A stretch of 64,000 nucleotides of DNA from Homarus americanus (taxonomy: Eukaryota; Arthropoda; Malacostraca; Decapoda; Nephropidae). Below are positions 11,801-25,192 of the stretch, piece by piece (the first letter of the stretch is position 1; each line of letters starts with the position of its first letter). A program made the position numbers and the translations under genes. The notes beneath the pieces were generated by a model, which worked only from the letters and a program-made list of their open reading frames with translations, was not told the origin of the DNA and made no database searches. The stretch covers positions 83,501 through 147,500 of the forward strand of contig NW_024756463.1 of the NCBI RefSeq assembly GCF_018991925.1. The letters run 5' to 3'.

Positions 11801-12225
11801 AGTTTATACACCTATACACTTCCTATGTAGAATCTTTTCATGTGATAATATCTAACATAATACAGTTCTCGATGTAGAGTTTTACATTTATTCTATAGAG
11901 GAAATAATATGCACCACAGCTGATTGGACGTCATCTATCCCAGCTAATTCCATTGATTATTGGATTGAGTATAACATAGATTAATTTTTCTGCTGATCGG
12001 ATCCCGGGTTCGACTATGAATGGGATTGAGTTACATGCGGATACAACATACACCAACGCGCTTGTAGGGGTAATGCGCCAATTTGTATATAATTTCAATA
12101 TCTGTTTATACATGACGTTATACAATAAACGTTCGTGGATTCGTAATTTCCACGTATCCGCATTTTTACTTATTTTCTACGTAATTTGTCAGTTATCTGT
12201 ATCATAGCCAGGTACTAAGGTATAA
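8870..12225. other. AT-rich non-coding stretch
   Basis: No credible gene is found. Short open frames (for example 9991-10224 and 11249-11503) have no recognisable domain, no splice logic and the composition of their surroundings. Scattered CCTAACC tracts (9283-9299) and a poly-A run (10671-10684) are the only simple sequences. Confidence 0.5.
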
Positions 12226-12297
12226 TATTGACAGGTACTAGGTGTGTTGACAGGTACTAGGTGTGTTGACAGGTACTAGGTGTGTTGACAGGTACTA
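12226..12297 (+). repeat. 19-bp minisatellite, 4 copies
   Basis: The unit TTGACAGGTACTAGGTGTG is repeated almost perfectly. Confidence 0.92.
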
Positions 12298-12385
12298 TAC
12301 AGTTCTTCGGTATTTATCATATCGTATTTATATTACATATTTTAATGGATAATAACGATTCTGTGTTGATCTCTGATAATTTCCG

Positions 12386-12426
12386 CACCTGAGGAAGCAC
12401 AAGTTAACTTGTGAAACACTCTGGTG
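12386..12426 (+). ncRNA. Hammerhead-ribozyme-like motif (candidate)
   Basis: CTGAGGA (12389-12395) is followed by the perfect hairpin CACAAGTTAACTTGTG (12398-12413), then GAAA (12413-12416). This is the order CUGANGA, stem II, GAAA of the hammerhead core. CACC (12386-12389) can pair with GGTG (12423-12426) as a short outer stem. Small hammerheads with minimal stem III are known in Penelope-like retroelements. The overlap of the stem bases with the core nucleotides is not canonical, so this is only a candidate. Confidence 0.3.
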
Positions 12427-12576
12427 GCATAAATTATCTTAATGAGAAACGCGAAAACGTTGACAAAATTTCAGCAACATCCTCCACCGCTGCGTGACTT
12501 CATGAGGGGAGGAGCTTGAGTACCAGAATTTGCTTACCATGTTTGTGTTCTCTTTATATTTCATTACCCTATGACT

Positions 12577-12613
12577 TAGATTAGGTTAGGTTAGGTTACG
12601 TTAGGTTAGGTTT
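12577..12613 (+). repeat. Interstitial TTAGG telomere-type tract
   Basis: About seven TTAGG/TTAGA/TTACG steps in a row, the arthropod telomere motif at an internal site. Confidence 0.85.
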
Positions 12614-13683
<1,070 letters not shown>

Positions 13684-13979
13684 GCTCGTATCCCCACCCA
13701 AGGAAGCAACAACACAAGAGTCCTCCAGGACGTGACGACAAGCAATCAACCTCACTAACGTCGACATTTTTCTTCCGCTAAGCCCAAGTCTATAGTAAAT
13801 CCCCGAGTCACCCAGTTCGACATGACCACTCCATTAACATGCAAATCCCGGAGATTCCACCGAAGAAATGTTAAAGAATTAAATCCCTCCGATTCTTACG
13901 GGTGGATCCTGACTCCCCGCGTCATAAGGAAACACCGACGCGGGCATCACGGGTGAATTTAGAGATCTTGGGTGGGATT

Positions 13980-14178
13980 ATGCCGCGTGATGCTTCCACT
14001 GATGAACACCAAAAACAGCCGCGAGGAGGCGCTGTTGGGGAGGAGGAAGAGGAGGAGTCAATGATGCGGTCTACACTAGAGGTGACATTTGTTAAGGATG
14101 CCGGTAATAAACCATCTGATAAAGAAGCCATATACAAAAATACTGGTGAAAAAACCAATCATGAAACGTGTAACGGAG
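13980..14178 (+). CDS. Candidate 5' coding exon, unknown product
   Basis: An open frame from an ATG at 13980 encodes about 66 residues rich in Glu, Lys and Asn, beginning MPRDASTDEHQKQ, with an acidic run of six Glu near residues 20-27. It ends at GAG|GTGAGA (donor GT at 14179-14180), a strong splice-donor match. The frame is open upstream to about 13902 as well. The stretch is unique, not repeat-like, and sits between the (TA)n tract and the 20-bp minisatellite. No domain is recognised. It could equally be a chance open frame. An intron starting here would contain the whole minisatellite. Confidence 0.25.
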
Positions 14179-14235
14179 GTGAGAAAAATAATTCTGTAAA
14201 TCATGGTGTAGCAACATGCACCTTAGTCAGGTTTA

Positions 14236-16828
14236 GCTTAATACACCAGGGTACACCTTGATACACCAGAGTACATCTTGATACACCAGAGTACACCTTG
14301 ATACACCAGGGTACACCTTGATACACCAGGGTACACCTTGATACACCAGGGGTACACCTTACACAGGCACCTTGATACACCAGGGTACACCTTGATACAC
14401 CAGGGTACACTTGATACACCAGGGTACACCTTGATACACCAGAGTACACCTTGATACACCAGGGTACACCTTGATACACCAGGGTACACCTTGATACACC
14501 AGAGTACACCTTGATACACCAGGGTACACCTTGATACACCAGGGTACACCTTGATACACCAGGGTACACCTTGATACCCAGGGTACACCTTGTACCAGAG
14601 TACACCTTGATACACCAGGGTACACCTGATACACCAGGGTACCTTGATACCCAGGGTACACACCGATACACCGAGTACAGATACACCAGGGCTGATACAC
14701 CAGGGTACACCTTGATACCAGGGTACACTTGATACCAGGGTACCTTGATACACCAGGGTACACCTTGATCCAGGGTACCTTGATACACAGAGTACACCTT
14801 GATACACCAGTGCCTTGATACACCAGGGTACACCTTGATACACAGGGTACACCTTGATACACCAGGGTACACCTTGATACAAAATTACCTTGATACACCG
14901 GGCGATCCCTTGATACCCAGGTACACCTTGATACACCAGAGTACACCTTGATACAGGGTCGTACACCAGGGTTGATCGCCGGTAACACTTGATACACCAG
15001 GGTACCTTGATACATCCAGGTACACCTTGATACACCAGGGTACACCTTGATACACCAGGGTACACGATACATCAGGGTACACCAGACACCAGGTACACCT
15101 TGATACACCAGGTACACCTTGATACAGGGTACACCTTGATACACCAGGGTACACCTTGATACACCAGGGTACACCTTGATACACCAGGGTACACCTTGAT
15201 ACACCAGAGTACACCTTGATACATCAGGGTACACCTTGATACACCAGGGTACACCTTGATACACCAGGGTACACCTTGATACATCAGGGTACACCTTGAT
15301 ACACCAGGGTACACCTTGATACATCAGGGTACACCTTGATACACCAGAGTACACCTTGATACACCAGGGTACACCTTGATACACCAGAGTACACCTTGAT
15401 ACACCAGGGTACACCTTGATACACCAGGGTACACCTTAATACACCAGGGTACACCTTGATACACCAGGGTACACCTTGATACACCAGAGTACACCTTGAT
15501 ACACCAGGGTACACCTTGATACGCCAGGGTACACCTTGATACACCAGGGTACCTTGATACCAGGGTACCTTGATGCAAGGTACACCTTGATACAGGGTAC
15601 CTGTGATACACCAAGTACACCTTGATGCACCAGAGTACTGCCTTGATACACCGGGTACGGTACACCAATTTACACCTTGATACATCAGGGTACACCTTGA
15701 TGCATCAGGGTACCTGTGATACACCAGGGTACACCTTGATACACCAGGGTACACCTTGATGCACCAGAGTACCTTGATGCAGGGTGCATGATACACCAAA
15801 TTGCCTTGATACGCAGGGGTACACCTTGATGCACACCAGGGTACATGATACACCAGGGTACACCTTGATACATCAAGAGTACCTTGATGCAGGGTACGCG
15901 ATGCATCAGGGTACGCAGCAATACATCAGGGTACATCTTGATACACCAGGGCACCTTGATGCATGGAGTACACCTTGATACACCAGGGTACACCTTGATA
16001 CATCAGAAGTCTTGCCTTGATACACCAGAGTACACCTTGATACACCAGAGTACACCTTGATACACCAGGGTACACCTTGATACACCAGGGTACACCTTGA
16101 TACACCAGGGTACACCTTGATACATCAGGGTACACCTTGATACACCAGGGTACACCTTGATACACCAGGGTACACCTTGATACACCAGAGTACATCTTGA
16201 TACACCAGAGTACACCTTGATACACCAGGGTACACCTTGATACACCAGAGTACACCTTGATACACCAGGGTACACCTTGATACACCAGGGTACACCTTGA
16301 TACACCAGGGTACACCTTGATACACCAGGGTACACCTTGATACACCAGAGTACACCTTGGAAGTACACCAAATTGCTCCCTTGATGCACCAGGGTACACC
16401 TTGATACACCAGGGTACACCTTGATACACCAGGGTACACCTTGATACACCAGGGTACACCTTGATACACCAGGGTACACCTTGATACACCAGAGTACACC
16501 TTGATACATCAGGGTACACCTTGATACACCAGGGTACACCTTGATACACCAGGGTACACCTTGATACATCAGGGTACACCTTGATACACCAGGGTACACC
16601 TTGATACATCAGGGTACACCTTGATACACCAGAGTACACCTTGATACACCAGGGTACACCTTGATACACCAGAGTACACCTTGATACACCAGGGTACACC
16701 TTGATACACCAGGGTACACCTTAATACACCAGGGTACACCTTGATACACCAGGGTACACCTTGATACACCAGAGTACACCTTGATACACCAGGGTACACC
16801 TTGATACGCCAGGGTACACCTTGATACA
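14236..16828. repeat. 20-bp minisatellite, 2.6 kb, roughly 125-130 units
   Basis: The unit is AGGGTACACCTTGATACACC. Common variants are AGAG for AGGG and CATC for CACC. Two stretches (about 14340-14400 with 14560-15130, and about 15545-15990) are full of small deletions and substitutions, while the rest is highly regular. Because 20 is not a multiple of three and the complement lacks stops, all three minus frames are open and give the same 20-residue period containing YPGVSRCTLVYQG. The many overlapping frames of up to 351 codons are therefore by-products of the repeat. Confidence 0.97.
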
Positions 16829-17835
16829 AAATATATCGGTGGCTGGGTTTTTTCCGCTAGGTTTATTACCCAGGTTACAGAGAGTGGCTCCCTTGCACAG
16901 GGTGAATAGTACCAGCTTAATACCTCTGTCTTTTATCATTTACTTCTGGGGGCTTTCGTTTCAGTGACTTGTGTTTGGTGGTCAAAGTCTATCATGTTGT
17001 TATGAACACTAGGAACAGCTTAGGGGTGTTGCTGTTGGCTGAGGTCCGTGGCTCTTTATGCCTTACCAAAGTTGCTACCTGTAAATATTCGTTGGAGATC
17101 AGTGTAAATGTGTTTAAACGGCTGAGTGTTTAAGGATATCGATGTTCATGTGTTTGTCTGTGTCTCCTGTTCAGATATTTGACCCACCCGTCCGCCAAGT
17201 TTTTCGTGTTCGTTTGTCAGAGTATGATAGAACATTTGATATTTCCCTACCCTTATTATTGATCACAATATATAACATTATAAATGCTAAACAAATGTTA
17301 GAGAAGCGAAGTGATTTCCAAAACAAAATGAATCCTCTAACAAAAAAAAAAGCAATTAAAATGTACGGGTATTATCATACACGAAATTAAGTATACTGTG
17401 GACGTATCATTTTTTCCTTTATGGGTTTATTTTATGTTGACCAGCGAACAATAAATTATATATGATGTAAATATGTTTGTGTGCGTTTGACGTTTACATT
17501 GTCATGGGTATCGTCACAGTAAATAGATATATTCACTGGAAATTATGATTAGTGTGTTAAATAAAATAAAAAATAACTAAGTTTTTAACACTCGATGATT
17601 ACTGTCTAAACTGTCTTAGTGAACAGTGCTTAAACCTTGTATTTTGAAGCCCAGAAATCCGTCTTGATAACTGTATATTAATAAATAATTGGGGTATATT
17701 TATGTTTAGAAGTTAAGGTTTTCAGAGATGTAAGACCTATAGTGAGTGTTTACTGTTAACCCTTGGGAGGAGAAACATGTACACTTACACCAGGGTGATC
17801 ATGATCCTGGTAATATTATAGATGGATCACCTGAA
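16829..17835. other. Unique AT-rich spacer
   Basis: No gene is recognised between the two large minisatellites. An 82-codon open frame at 17142-17390 has no identifiable domain. Confidence 0.5.
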
Positions 17836-18478
17836 GAATAACCTAACCTAACCTAACCTGCTACCCCATCTAACCTAACCTAACCTGCTACCCCATCTAA
17901 CCTAACCTAACCTGCTACCCCATCTAACCTAACCTAACCTGCTACCCCATCTAACCTAACCTAACCTGCTACCCCATCTAACCTAACCTAACCTGCTACC
18001 CCATCTAACCTAATCCTGCTACCCCATCTAACCTAACCATCCCCTAACCTAACCTGCTACCCCATCTAACCTAACCTAACCTGCTACCCCATCTAACCTA
18101 ACCTAACCTAACCTACTACCCCATCTAACCTAACCTGCTACCCATATAACCTAACCTAACCTGCTACATCTAACCTAACCTAACCTGCTACCCCATCTAA
18201 CCTAACCTAACCTGCTACCCCATCTAACCTAACCTGCTACCCCATCTAACCTAACCTAACCTGCTACCCCATCTAACCTAACCTAACCTGCTACCCCATC
18301 TAACCTAACCTAACCTGCTACCCCATCTAACCTAACCTAACCTGCTACCCCATCTAACCTAACCTAACCTGCTACCCCATCTAACCTAACCTGCTACCCC
18401 ATCTAACCTAACCTAACCTGCTACCCCATCTAACCTAACCTAACCTGCTACCCCATCTAACCTAACCTAACCTAACCA
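17836..18478. repeat. 27-bp minisatellite built on the CCTAA (TTAGG) motif
   Basis: About 23 units each consist of two or three AACCT steps followed by GCTACCCCATCT. A few copies have an altered number of AACCT steps (18005-18050, 18120-18180). The telomere-like pentamer is thus part of a longer satellite unit and not a telomere end. Confidence 0.95.
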
Positions 18479-19778
18479 TCTAAAGTTTGATGAAAAAAAA
18501 TCTCGTAAAGCAAACGGTCGCGTATGTGGAATGACACTATCTTACCTACTGTTAGGTACTTGGCCGTTGGTTTACTCACTATCATGGTCTGTTGTAGCTA
18601 GTTCCCGATTATGTCCGAGTGTTATGCTTACTCAGTTACTTATTGTTTTTGAGTCAGTTAACATTTAGGTATTGTTACGTACCAGGTGTGTTGATTAGAT
18701 TACCAGCTATGTGGGATCAAGTTACCACCTGTGTTGACTAAGTTACCATCTGTTTTTAAAGGACGAATTTGTATCAGTAACTTTTTTGTTCTTAATTACA
18801 ATCTTTCTTAAGGTATAACTGGCATTATCAACACCATTACAGGTTTGGATGTAAAGAACAGGTAATATAATTTGCATATCTTAACACTAATAAGAAATGG
18901 CTTAACCTAGATATGATGAATAACGAAAAATAATATAAATTATTACCTTTCCATTATTTGAATTAATAAACAAACTTCTCTCTGCATCGTGCAAAATTGG
19001 ATAAAAAGTTTCCTGATTTGTGGATTTAAAACTGGTTCACTTAGATCAAAAATAGGGATTGAAAATGTAGGCAGCAGTAAAACTGATCATTATCAATTAG
19101 AGGAAAAATTTCGGTGCTCTGTGGGCAACTTCTAATGCGATTTTGAGCAATTAATAAGCGAAGCTCACCCAAATGTTGCCATTTTTACGTTGTAGTCCAG
19201 AAATATTGCAAATACTGGCCGCATTTTCTTTATAACTGAGTACCTCCATGTTTATTGTTTTATGGTCAGTTTTGTTATACAGTTTATTATAAGAGAGTTT
19301 AGTGGTGCGTGGGCCGAGGGTGACGACGGACGGAGCAACGAGTTGACTGTGGGAGAGTAATGAAAGATTTGACGAGGCAGCCGCCGGTGAAACGAGAAGT
19401 CCCTCTAGACTTACCGTATTTGTACAGATGTACTGTACTGTGTACATTCATCTCGTTGGCAGATTTATCACCTTGAACTCCAGTATATTACGATGTTTTC
19501 CCAAATTTTAAACTGGCCTATATTGAGGGATGACCATGTAAGTAATCACAATACAAACTATAAGTGAAAAGCATTATCACTAACCTAACCTATCATAACC
19601 TAACATAACCTAACCTAACCTATCCATATTTAGGTATATAGGTTGATTTTATGATAGAAAACGTCTTAAAGAATTTATTTTATCTTTTATAAACTAATTT
19701 CCATTATATTATAGCAACAAAAATAAAGGTTGTTTTTGTTTAGCAAAAATGTCAGTTGTATTTTAAGACTTAAATGAA
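18479..19778. other. AT-rich non-coding stretch
   Basis: No gene is recognised. A CCTAACC tract occurs at 19583-19624. Around 18660-18750 the words ACCAGGTGTGTTGA, ACCAGCTATGTGG and ACCACCTGTGTTGA suggest a decayed short tandem repeat related to the GGTACTAGGTGTGTTGA unit at 12226. Confidence 0.5.
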
Positions 19779-19799
19779 CACACACACACACACACACAT

Positions 19800-19874
<75 letters not shown>
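19779..19874. repeat. (AC)n then (TA)n microsatellite
   Basis: (AC)n at 19780-19806 is followed by about 33 TA steps. Confidence 0.95.
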
Positions 19875-19875
<1 letters not shown>

Positions 19876-22800
19876 TCATTTTCATAGTAAGATTTTTGTA
19901 CATACAGGAGTCTTTGTAGTGATGTATGGGGTTGTGTTGTTATATAGGCACTGTAGTCTTACCAGCTGTGCTGGGGTCATTTGTGCCGCTCCAGGATGCG
20001 AACATTTTGAATTCTGAAAAAAAATCTCTCTGCTTACTTTTCCGCATAATACGAGTTTTATTCCTTTCACTGTGGCCTGAAATTTTTAAATGCCATTCGA
20101 GATAAAAAGTAATAAAACTTTCATGGGCGTAGTCTGTGATTCTTTTTCTTATATTGAAAAAATATCTTGTTAGTTTTGGAATTGAATGATATTTTAACAA
20201 ATGTAAATTCATATCTAGGATTTTTTTCTTGTAATTGTGAATATGAATTAAAATAATCTCCTTAGCCAGGATTAATGACTGCTATGCTAATCTGTTTGTA
20301 TTGATATACTGGAAAAGTAATTGTATCAAAAAGCGTAGTGAGACCACTACAGATGGCTATTATTTTTGTTTTTAGTTTTTGAATCTTCGTAACATCACAG
20401 ATTAAAAATATATTATTATTTAAGTTATGATATCATGAAATGAATATAAAATAAGAATATTTTAATATCAACTGGTCAGCACATGTCATCACTAATGGTT
20501 TACGTTGGGTCAGTACTGCAACATACTGTACTGTACTTTAGTAACTCATACCGTACTTTCTTTTTCTCAAGTGCGTTAAGAGTGTCGAATTGAGGTGAAT
20601 TCTGTAAATCTTAATAACTAGAACAAATATGGGAATCTTTGTGGCAAGTGAGCTTCTATTTTATATTTGCTCTAATTAGATTCGTACTTCAGAAATAAAA
20701 AAAGTAAAGTATATATTTGCTTAAATATTAATGTTGAGTGGTTGTCGATGATTTGTTCTCATACAGTTACCAATCACTGTTCTTTGATGACAATATAGGT
20801 GGTGGAAACTGGAAAATTTTCTGGGAGTTACGTACGCATTGTTTACACGTACGCATTGTTTACATTTGGGGCTACAAGCGTATGACCAAAGATATTAATA
20901 TTAGCATCTTTGGTATATGATAGTCTCAGAATACTATACGCGCTTCGGTGAATAAAATCAATTCATCAGTAAACTATAGTTGACTTCGGTAGGAACTGAC
21001 TACTGAACATTACTGATTATTGTCCTGTTTCTGTAAAAATCGTCTTAGCTATAGGTCAGTGGTGGTTTGTTTGAATTTGCGAGCCGAGTTATTATTTTGC
21101 CGTTTTTATTGTAAACTTCACGATGATTTGTCAACAACAGCAGTAATATAATAAATGAAAATAAGCATGAATGTTTATCTACAAATTTATTATGTTTTTT
21201 ACTACATCAGTCCTTTACAGTACATATCATTGTTTTCTTCAGCAACAAATGTTCATAATTTTTCCCAACGCGTTCTTGTCTACAACGAAGGAACATCATA
21301 ACTTTTTACCTCCCTTACCCATTTCGTTGACAAGAACAAGTGTTTAGTATTTATATGAAAATAATTTGTAAAAAAAAAAATAATAATATGTCGGTTCAAG
21401 TATAGGAAGATTGTTCGATGAATATGTTGTTTGGTATAGTGACGTTATTATGAATTTTATTTGTCGGGGATAATTTTCGGGAAATCTGAATGCTAGAATA
21501 AGTTTGGGGGAAAAAATTGGCAAACCATTTTTTCCGAAAACTTTGAGTGTCCTGAAAACTAATATCTTGTTTGCCCCGCACGAAAGTTTATTAGATTATT
21601 AATATTCGTTGAAATTCGTTTTACGGAAACTTACCCAACTATAGGTTACGTGGGGGGTCAAATGCTTAATTTCTGGAGACGGATATTAGCGAATGTTGGT
21701 AATTACAACAAAATTATAAGATTACTGAAAAATTGATGGAGACATTTTTTTTCTCGCCCTTAAATCTCCAAAGTTGTTAAATAAGTATGATAAAATTTTA
21801 GCGTTGTAAATTCTGCTCATTAACGAGAATAGTGTTCAAAGGGGATGACATTACCTGGAACCGCCGTTTGCAATAAAAACAATATGAAAATAAGAAGTTC
21901 CTCTTGACTTTATGAATACACAATGTTCAGTTAATTTTTCATGTTTAACCCTAGGCTCTTTAGTTATTTGCCTTGTTTTCTCCTTTTACTGATTACTGTC
22001 AGTCTCGTGTTTTCAGCATTATTTCCTACTTTACTGTTTGTCTTATGTTCTTATATTAAATTGAGTTATATATTTCTTATTTTTCATGGATATTTGATTT
22101 TGATTTTATTTATTTTTTAATGTGAGATAACAATTTAATGTTATTCATTCAATTTGTAAGTTATTGGCGGTGTAGACAAATTATTTTTCTTTTCTTTTTT
22201 ATTTTACAAGTTATAGATAGACTCGTTACGTGATTAAGAAGATTCGTTGACCCAGTGGACACAAGACTCACTTCACCATTACCACTCAGCCACCTAAAGG
22301 AAAGGAACATTTTCAAATCACCTGCTTCTCTCGACTGGGGGTGGGGGGCAGCGGGATGGATGAGGGATCTTCACTTTCTTCTGCATGTTTATCAGAGTTC
22401 TCATGTGTAATCGTCTCAAGGAATCATAGAAACTTATTCGTATACTGCTGTTGGCAAGACAAAAACTTGTGCCAGTTTCTATTACCATAGGTTGGCCTTA
22501 ACTCGTGTTTAAAATGAACTTGTGTGAATAAATTGGTGGTGTGGTGGCCCCAGTGGTAGTATTGATGAAATTAGTAAGAATCGTCCATCTGCTCCGTTAA
22601 AAGGGCGATTGGGCGATTCCTGAAACACAAGGGACAATGTGTAATTCCATATCCCATCTTTATGTCGCAGTTCTTTCACTTTGATGATGGATAGAGCGAA
22701 AGCGATATAGCCGTACTGTAACGACTTCGTAAAATTATTGCTGTACTGTAATGTATAGTGACTTGTCTGCTCAACAACCCCCGGAGTAGTGTTTTATTCC

Positions 22801-23260
22801 TGAGTCAGATTGATATTCCCTACAGTCCCTTTGAGGGTCTTGTATACTCTGTTGTCTCCAGGTTATAGTCGAGTCGTACCGTAATATTATGATTGAAAGA
22901 AAATTAAAAAAAAATAACTGACAGGATTTGGTATAAAGTTTTCCAATAACATAAACTGGATTATGACGGATTATCACAAGTAGTCATCTTTACTAGTGGT
23001 TTGGTGTAAGCCAGTGTTACACAGCTGACAACACAAAATAATTATTTAAATTTTTCGGGAAAATATTTAATGTTCAGTGATGTGTATTAGCAAAGGTGCG
23101 CTAACTTGGTAATTATGCGGTTAAATATATCAGTTCACCGTCGGAATATAAAGAAAAATCAAGCAATTTGATAAAGTTTACTCAAACATGAACCTTTTGG
23201 TACGGAACACAATAGATAACGTCCTCAAAGAAAGTCACAATGTAATGGATGAAAACACAC
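19875..23260. other. AT-rich non-coding stretch
   Basis: No gene is recognised over 3.4 kb. Small items: a direct duplication of ACGTACGCATTGTTTACA at 20828-20863, and an A-rich run at 21371-21386. Open frames are short and featureless. Confidence 0.5.
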
Positions 23261-23261
23261 C

Positions 23262-23400
23262 ACAACAACTGGCCGTGTGGGATTCGAACCCACACGCACC
23301 ACTCAGAGAATAAGTGAAGACGCTGGACGCTGGTATCAACTAAGTGATGCAGGGTGTAGCCCCCTATCTCACAATCTAAGCGGTGTGCGGCTTCCAATCC
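23262..23400 (-). mobile_element. tRNA-derived SINE-like sequence (candidate)
   Basis: On the minus strand, GTGTGGGTTCGAATCCCACAC reproduces a perfect tRNA T-arm with a consensus RNA polymerase III B box (GGTTCGAATCC, at 23280-23290). About 45-50 nt upstream of it on that strand, TAGTTGATACCAGCGTC resembles a degenerate A box. The intervening cloverleaf does not fold as a standard tRNA, which favours a SINE head or tRNA pseudogene over a gene. No poly-A or simple tail was identified. Confidence 0.5.
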
Positions 23401-23696
23401 AGCAGGAACATTAGTGTTATTTGTACATGTATTGTGTTTCTCTGGGTGTTGTGGCCACTTTTTAAAGTGTCTACTGCAAAAATATTGATTTTATTAGACT
23501 AGATTTTATTAGGTGTAAAGTCATACATACATACTGTACACTAAGTACCTTAACCGAGGATAACAGATTAAGTACTGTATTATAAACACTAAGATACATA
23601 CATAAGACTGGTTTTGTTAATACATAAAGATTGGTGGTAGCGTCGGTGGCCAGGGAAGTTACACCATGACTTATGGGAACGGGTGTGGCAAGACTC

Positions 23697-23716
23697 AAGG
23701 TCTTCTTTAGACCTTG
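23697..23716. other. Short perfect hairpin
   Basis: AAGGTCT and AGACCTT are separated by five bases and flanked by CTC and GGC. This is a small stem-loop of unknown meaning. Confidence 0.4.
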
Positions 23717-23754
23717 GCAAGACCCAGCCGTCGTGGGTTGTTGACCACATTATG

Positions 23755-23832
23755 TATCACTCTGCTTTAACAACTAGGATCACTAAGCGCACACTCTAGA
23801 TAAGTAAATACACTAGTCATCAACACTAAAAA
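23755..23832. repeat. Diverged unnamed repeat family, copy 1
   Basis: TTTAACAACTAGGATCACTAAG, AAGTAAATACACTAGTCATCAAC and following A-rich sequence also occur in related form at 34556-34680, 35215-35465 and 40170-40650. The shared words are the cttcaacaacta / ggtctttaagcac / gtaaatgcactagtcatcaac series. It does not look coding. Confidence 0.5.
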
Positions 23833-25117
23833 AATAAGAAAGATATATCTCTCGGAGTCACGGGTTGTAACCGTGTGTTGGGGGAGAGAACCTGATCCCA
23901 ACTTCAGTGGCTCAAGTGTATTTGTTGGGAGTCCTGGCGGATGAGTTCACCATAAACCGCTTACTGTGAATGCTGGCTGTTTATGAATATATATTAACTA
24001 TTGAAAAAATATGCAAATAGATAAGTTAGAGAGCGGATTACTTCAAATCATGGAGTTGGATCATTAAATATATTACTTGCATGAAGTACCACAAATAACT
24101 GATTAACAAAAATACCGTGTTAGTGTTAATAGTAGAGGAAACATTTTTGTAAGGAGATATTTGTAATTAGTATAAATAAACAATGAAAATACACTTTAAT
24201 GTGAGCTTATTATCCATTTATACTTAAAGAAAATAGTTTTCCTTTAAAGGTAAAAATTTTACTCTGGAGAAGGTAACAGAAAGTTCAAGAAAAAAGATGA
24301 CGACTACTTTATCTGGGAGGGACGAAATATTAATTATCTTGAATTTTAGTTGTCGTCTTTCTTACTTCACTTTATGTTATGTTAGTTTTACATTATGGAT
24401 ATTAATTTCAGTCTTTTTGTTCATGTTTGTTCCGTTTGCTTATTATACTACAGTTTCATTAAAAGCTATATCGAGTTGTGCATGAGAACTAAATGCTTAT
24501 TGTAATGGTTCATGAAATTGTGTCTTCAGAAATGATAATTCCGTAAGTAGTGTTATTATGTGATGTACTAGTGGTGTATTAATGCATATGCTGTAGTACG
24601 CTGTGGGACGGAGGAGGGAGGTAGCTCAGATGTTTACAGGAGTTAGTGTTACAGGTTGTGTGTATATTGTGGCAGACAGTTTACTCCCTTCAGTCGGGTA
24701 GCTTGTGAGGGAGTTGACCAGTTTATATGGATTCACTGACTCACAGAAGATGGTGTATTTTTTTTCTACCTCTTGCACTGTCATCAATGTGGTAATGACT
24801 TAAGCGCCTTGCTCAATATAATGCATTTACCACTAACGTACAATGCCTTTCTCTGTTTCAATCGTAATACCAGTGAAGTTCGATGGCCAGGGATCTATGT
24901 GGAGATGTTCATATAAGCGAATGACAGTACTATAGTCGGTGTTGTGGCCGTGTTGTATCTGGTAATCTAAATTCAAGGAGTTTTTTTGCACAAGAGGGAA
25001 ACATATATTTACTTTCACGTCATTTGGTTAATTTCCGGTTCAAGGAGGACCTCAAGGTATACTCAGAAACATTTATTCGTTTTTTTTATTCATCTTCAAT
25101 TTCCATCTGATTAGCGA
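23833..25117. other. AT-rich non-coding stretch
   Basis: No gene is recognised. CACGGGTTGTAACCGTG at 23861-23877 forms a short hairpin that looks like a T-arm but has no A-box partner. Confidence 0.45.
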
Positions 25118-25192
25118 CTCATACATACATTCATACAGTACATACATACATATACATACATATATACATACATACATACATGCATATTGCTG
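25118..25192. repeat. (CATA)n degenerate microsatellite
   Basis: CATACATA steps with TATA interruptions. Confidence 0.9.

Noticed and set aside
11995..12030. B-box-like GGGTTCGACTATGA on + strand
   Set aside because: No T-stem pairing and no A box upstream; treated as chance.
13835..13850. ATGCAAAT octamer-like promoter element
   Set aside because: A single 8-base match without other promoter elements is expected by chance in 64 kb.
14201..16829. Many overlapping minus-strand open frames up to 351 codons
   Set aside because: All are translations of the 20-bp minisatellite. The three frames give the same periodic peptide, so length is no evidence of a gene.
17836..18478. True telomere end
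   Set aside because: The CCTAA steps are embedded in a 27-bp unit with unique sequence on both sides, so this is an interstitial satellite.
23861..23877. Possible second tRNA T-arm (CACGGGTTGTAACCGTG)
   Set aside because: The B box lacks the invariant TTC, and no A box or acceptor stem is found nearby.
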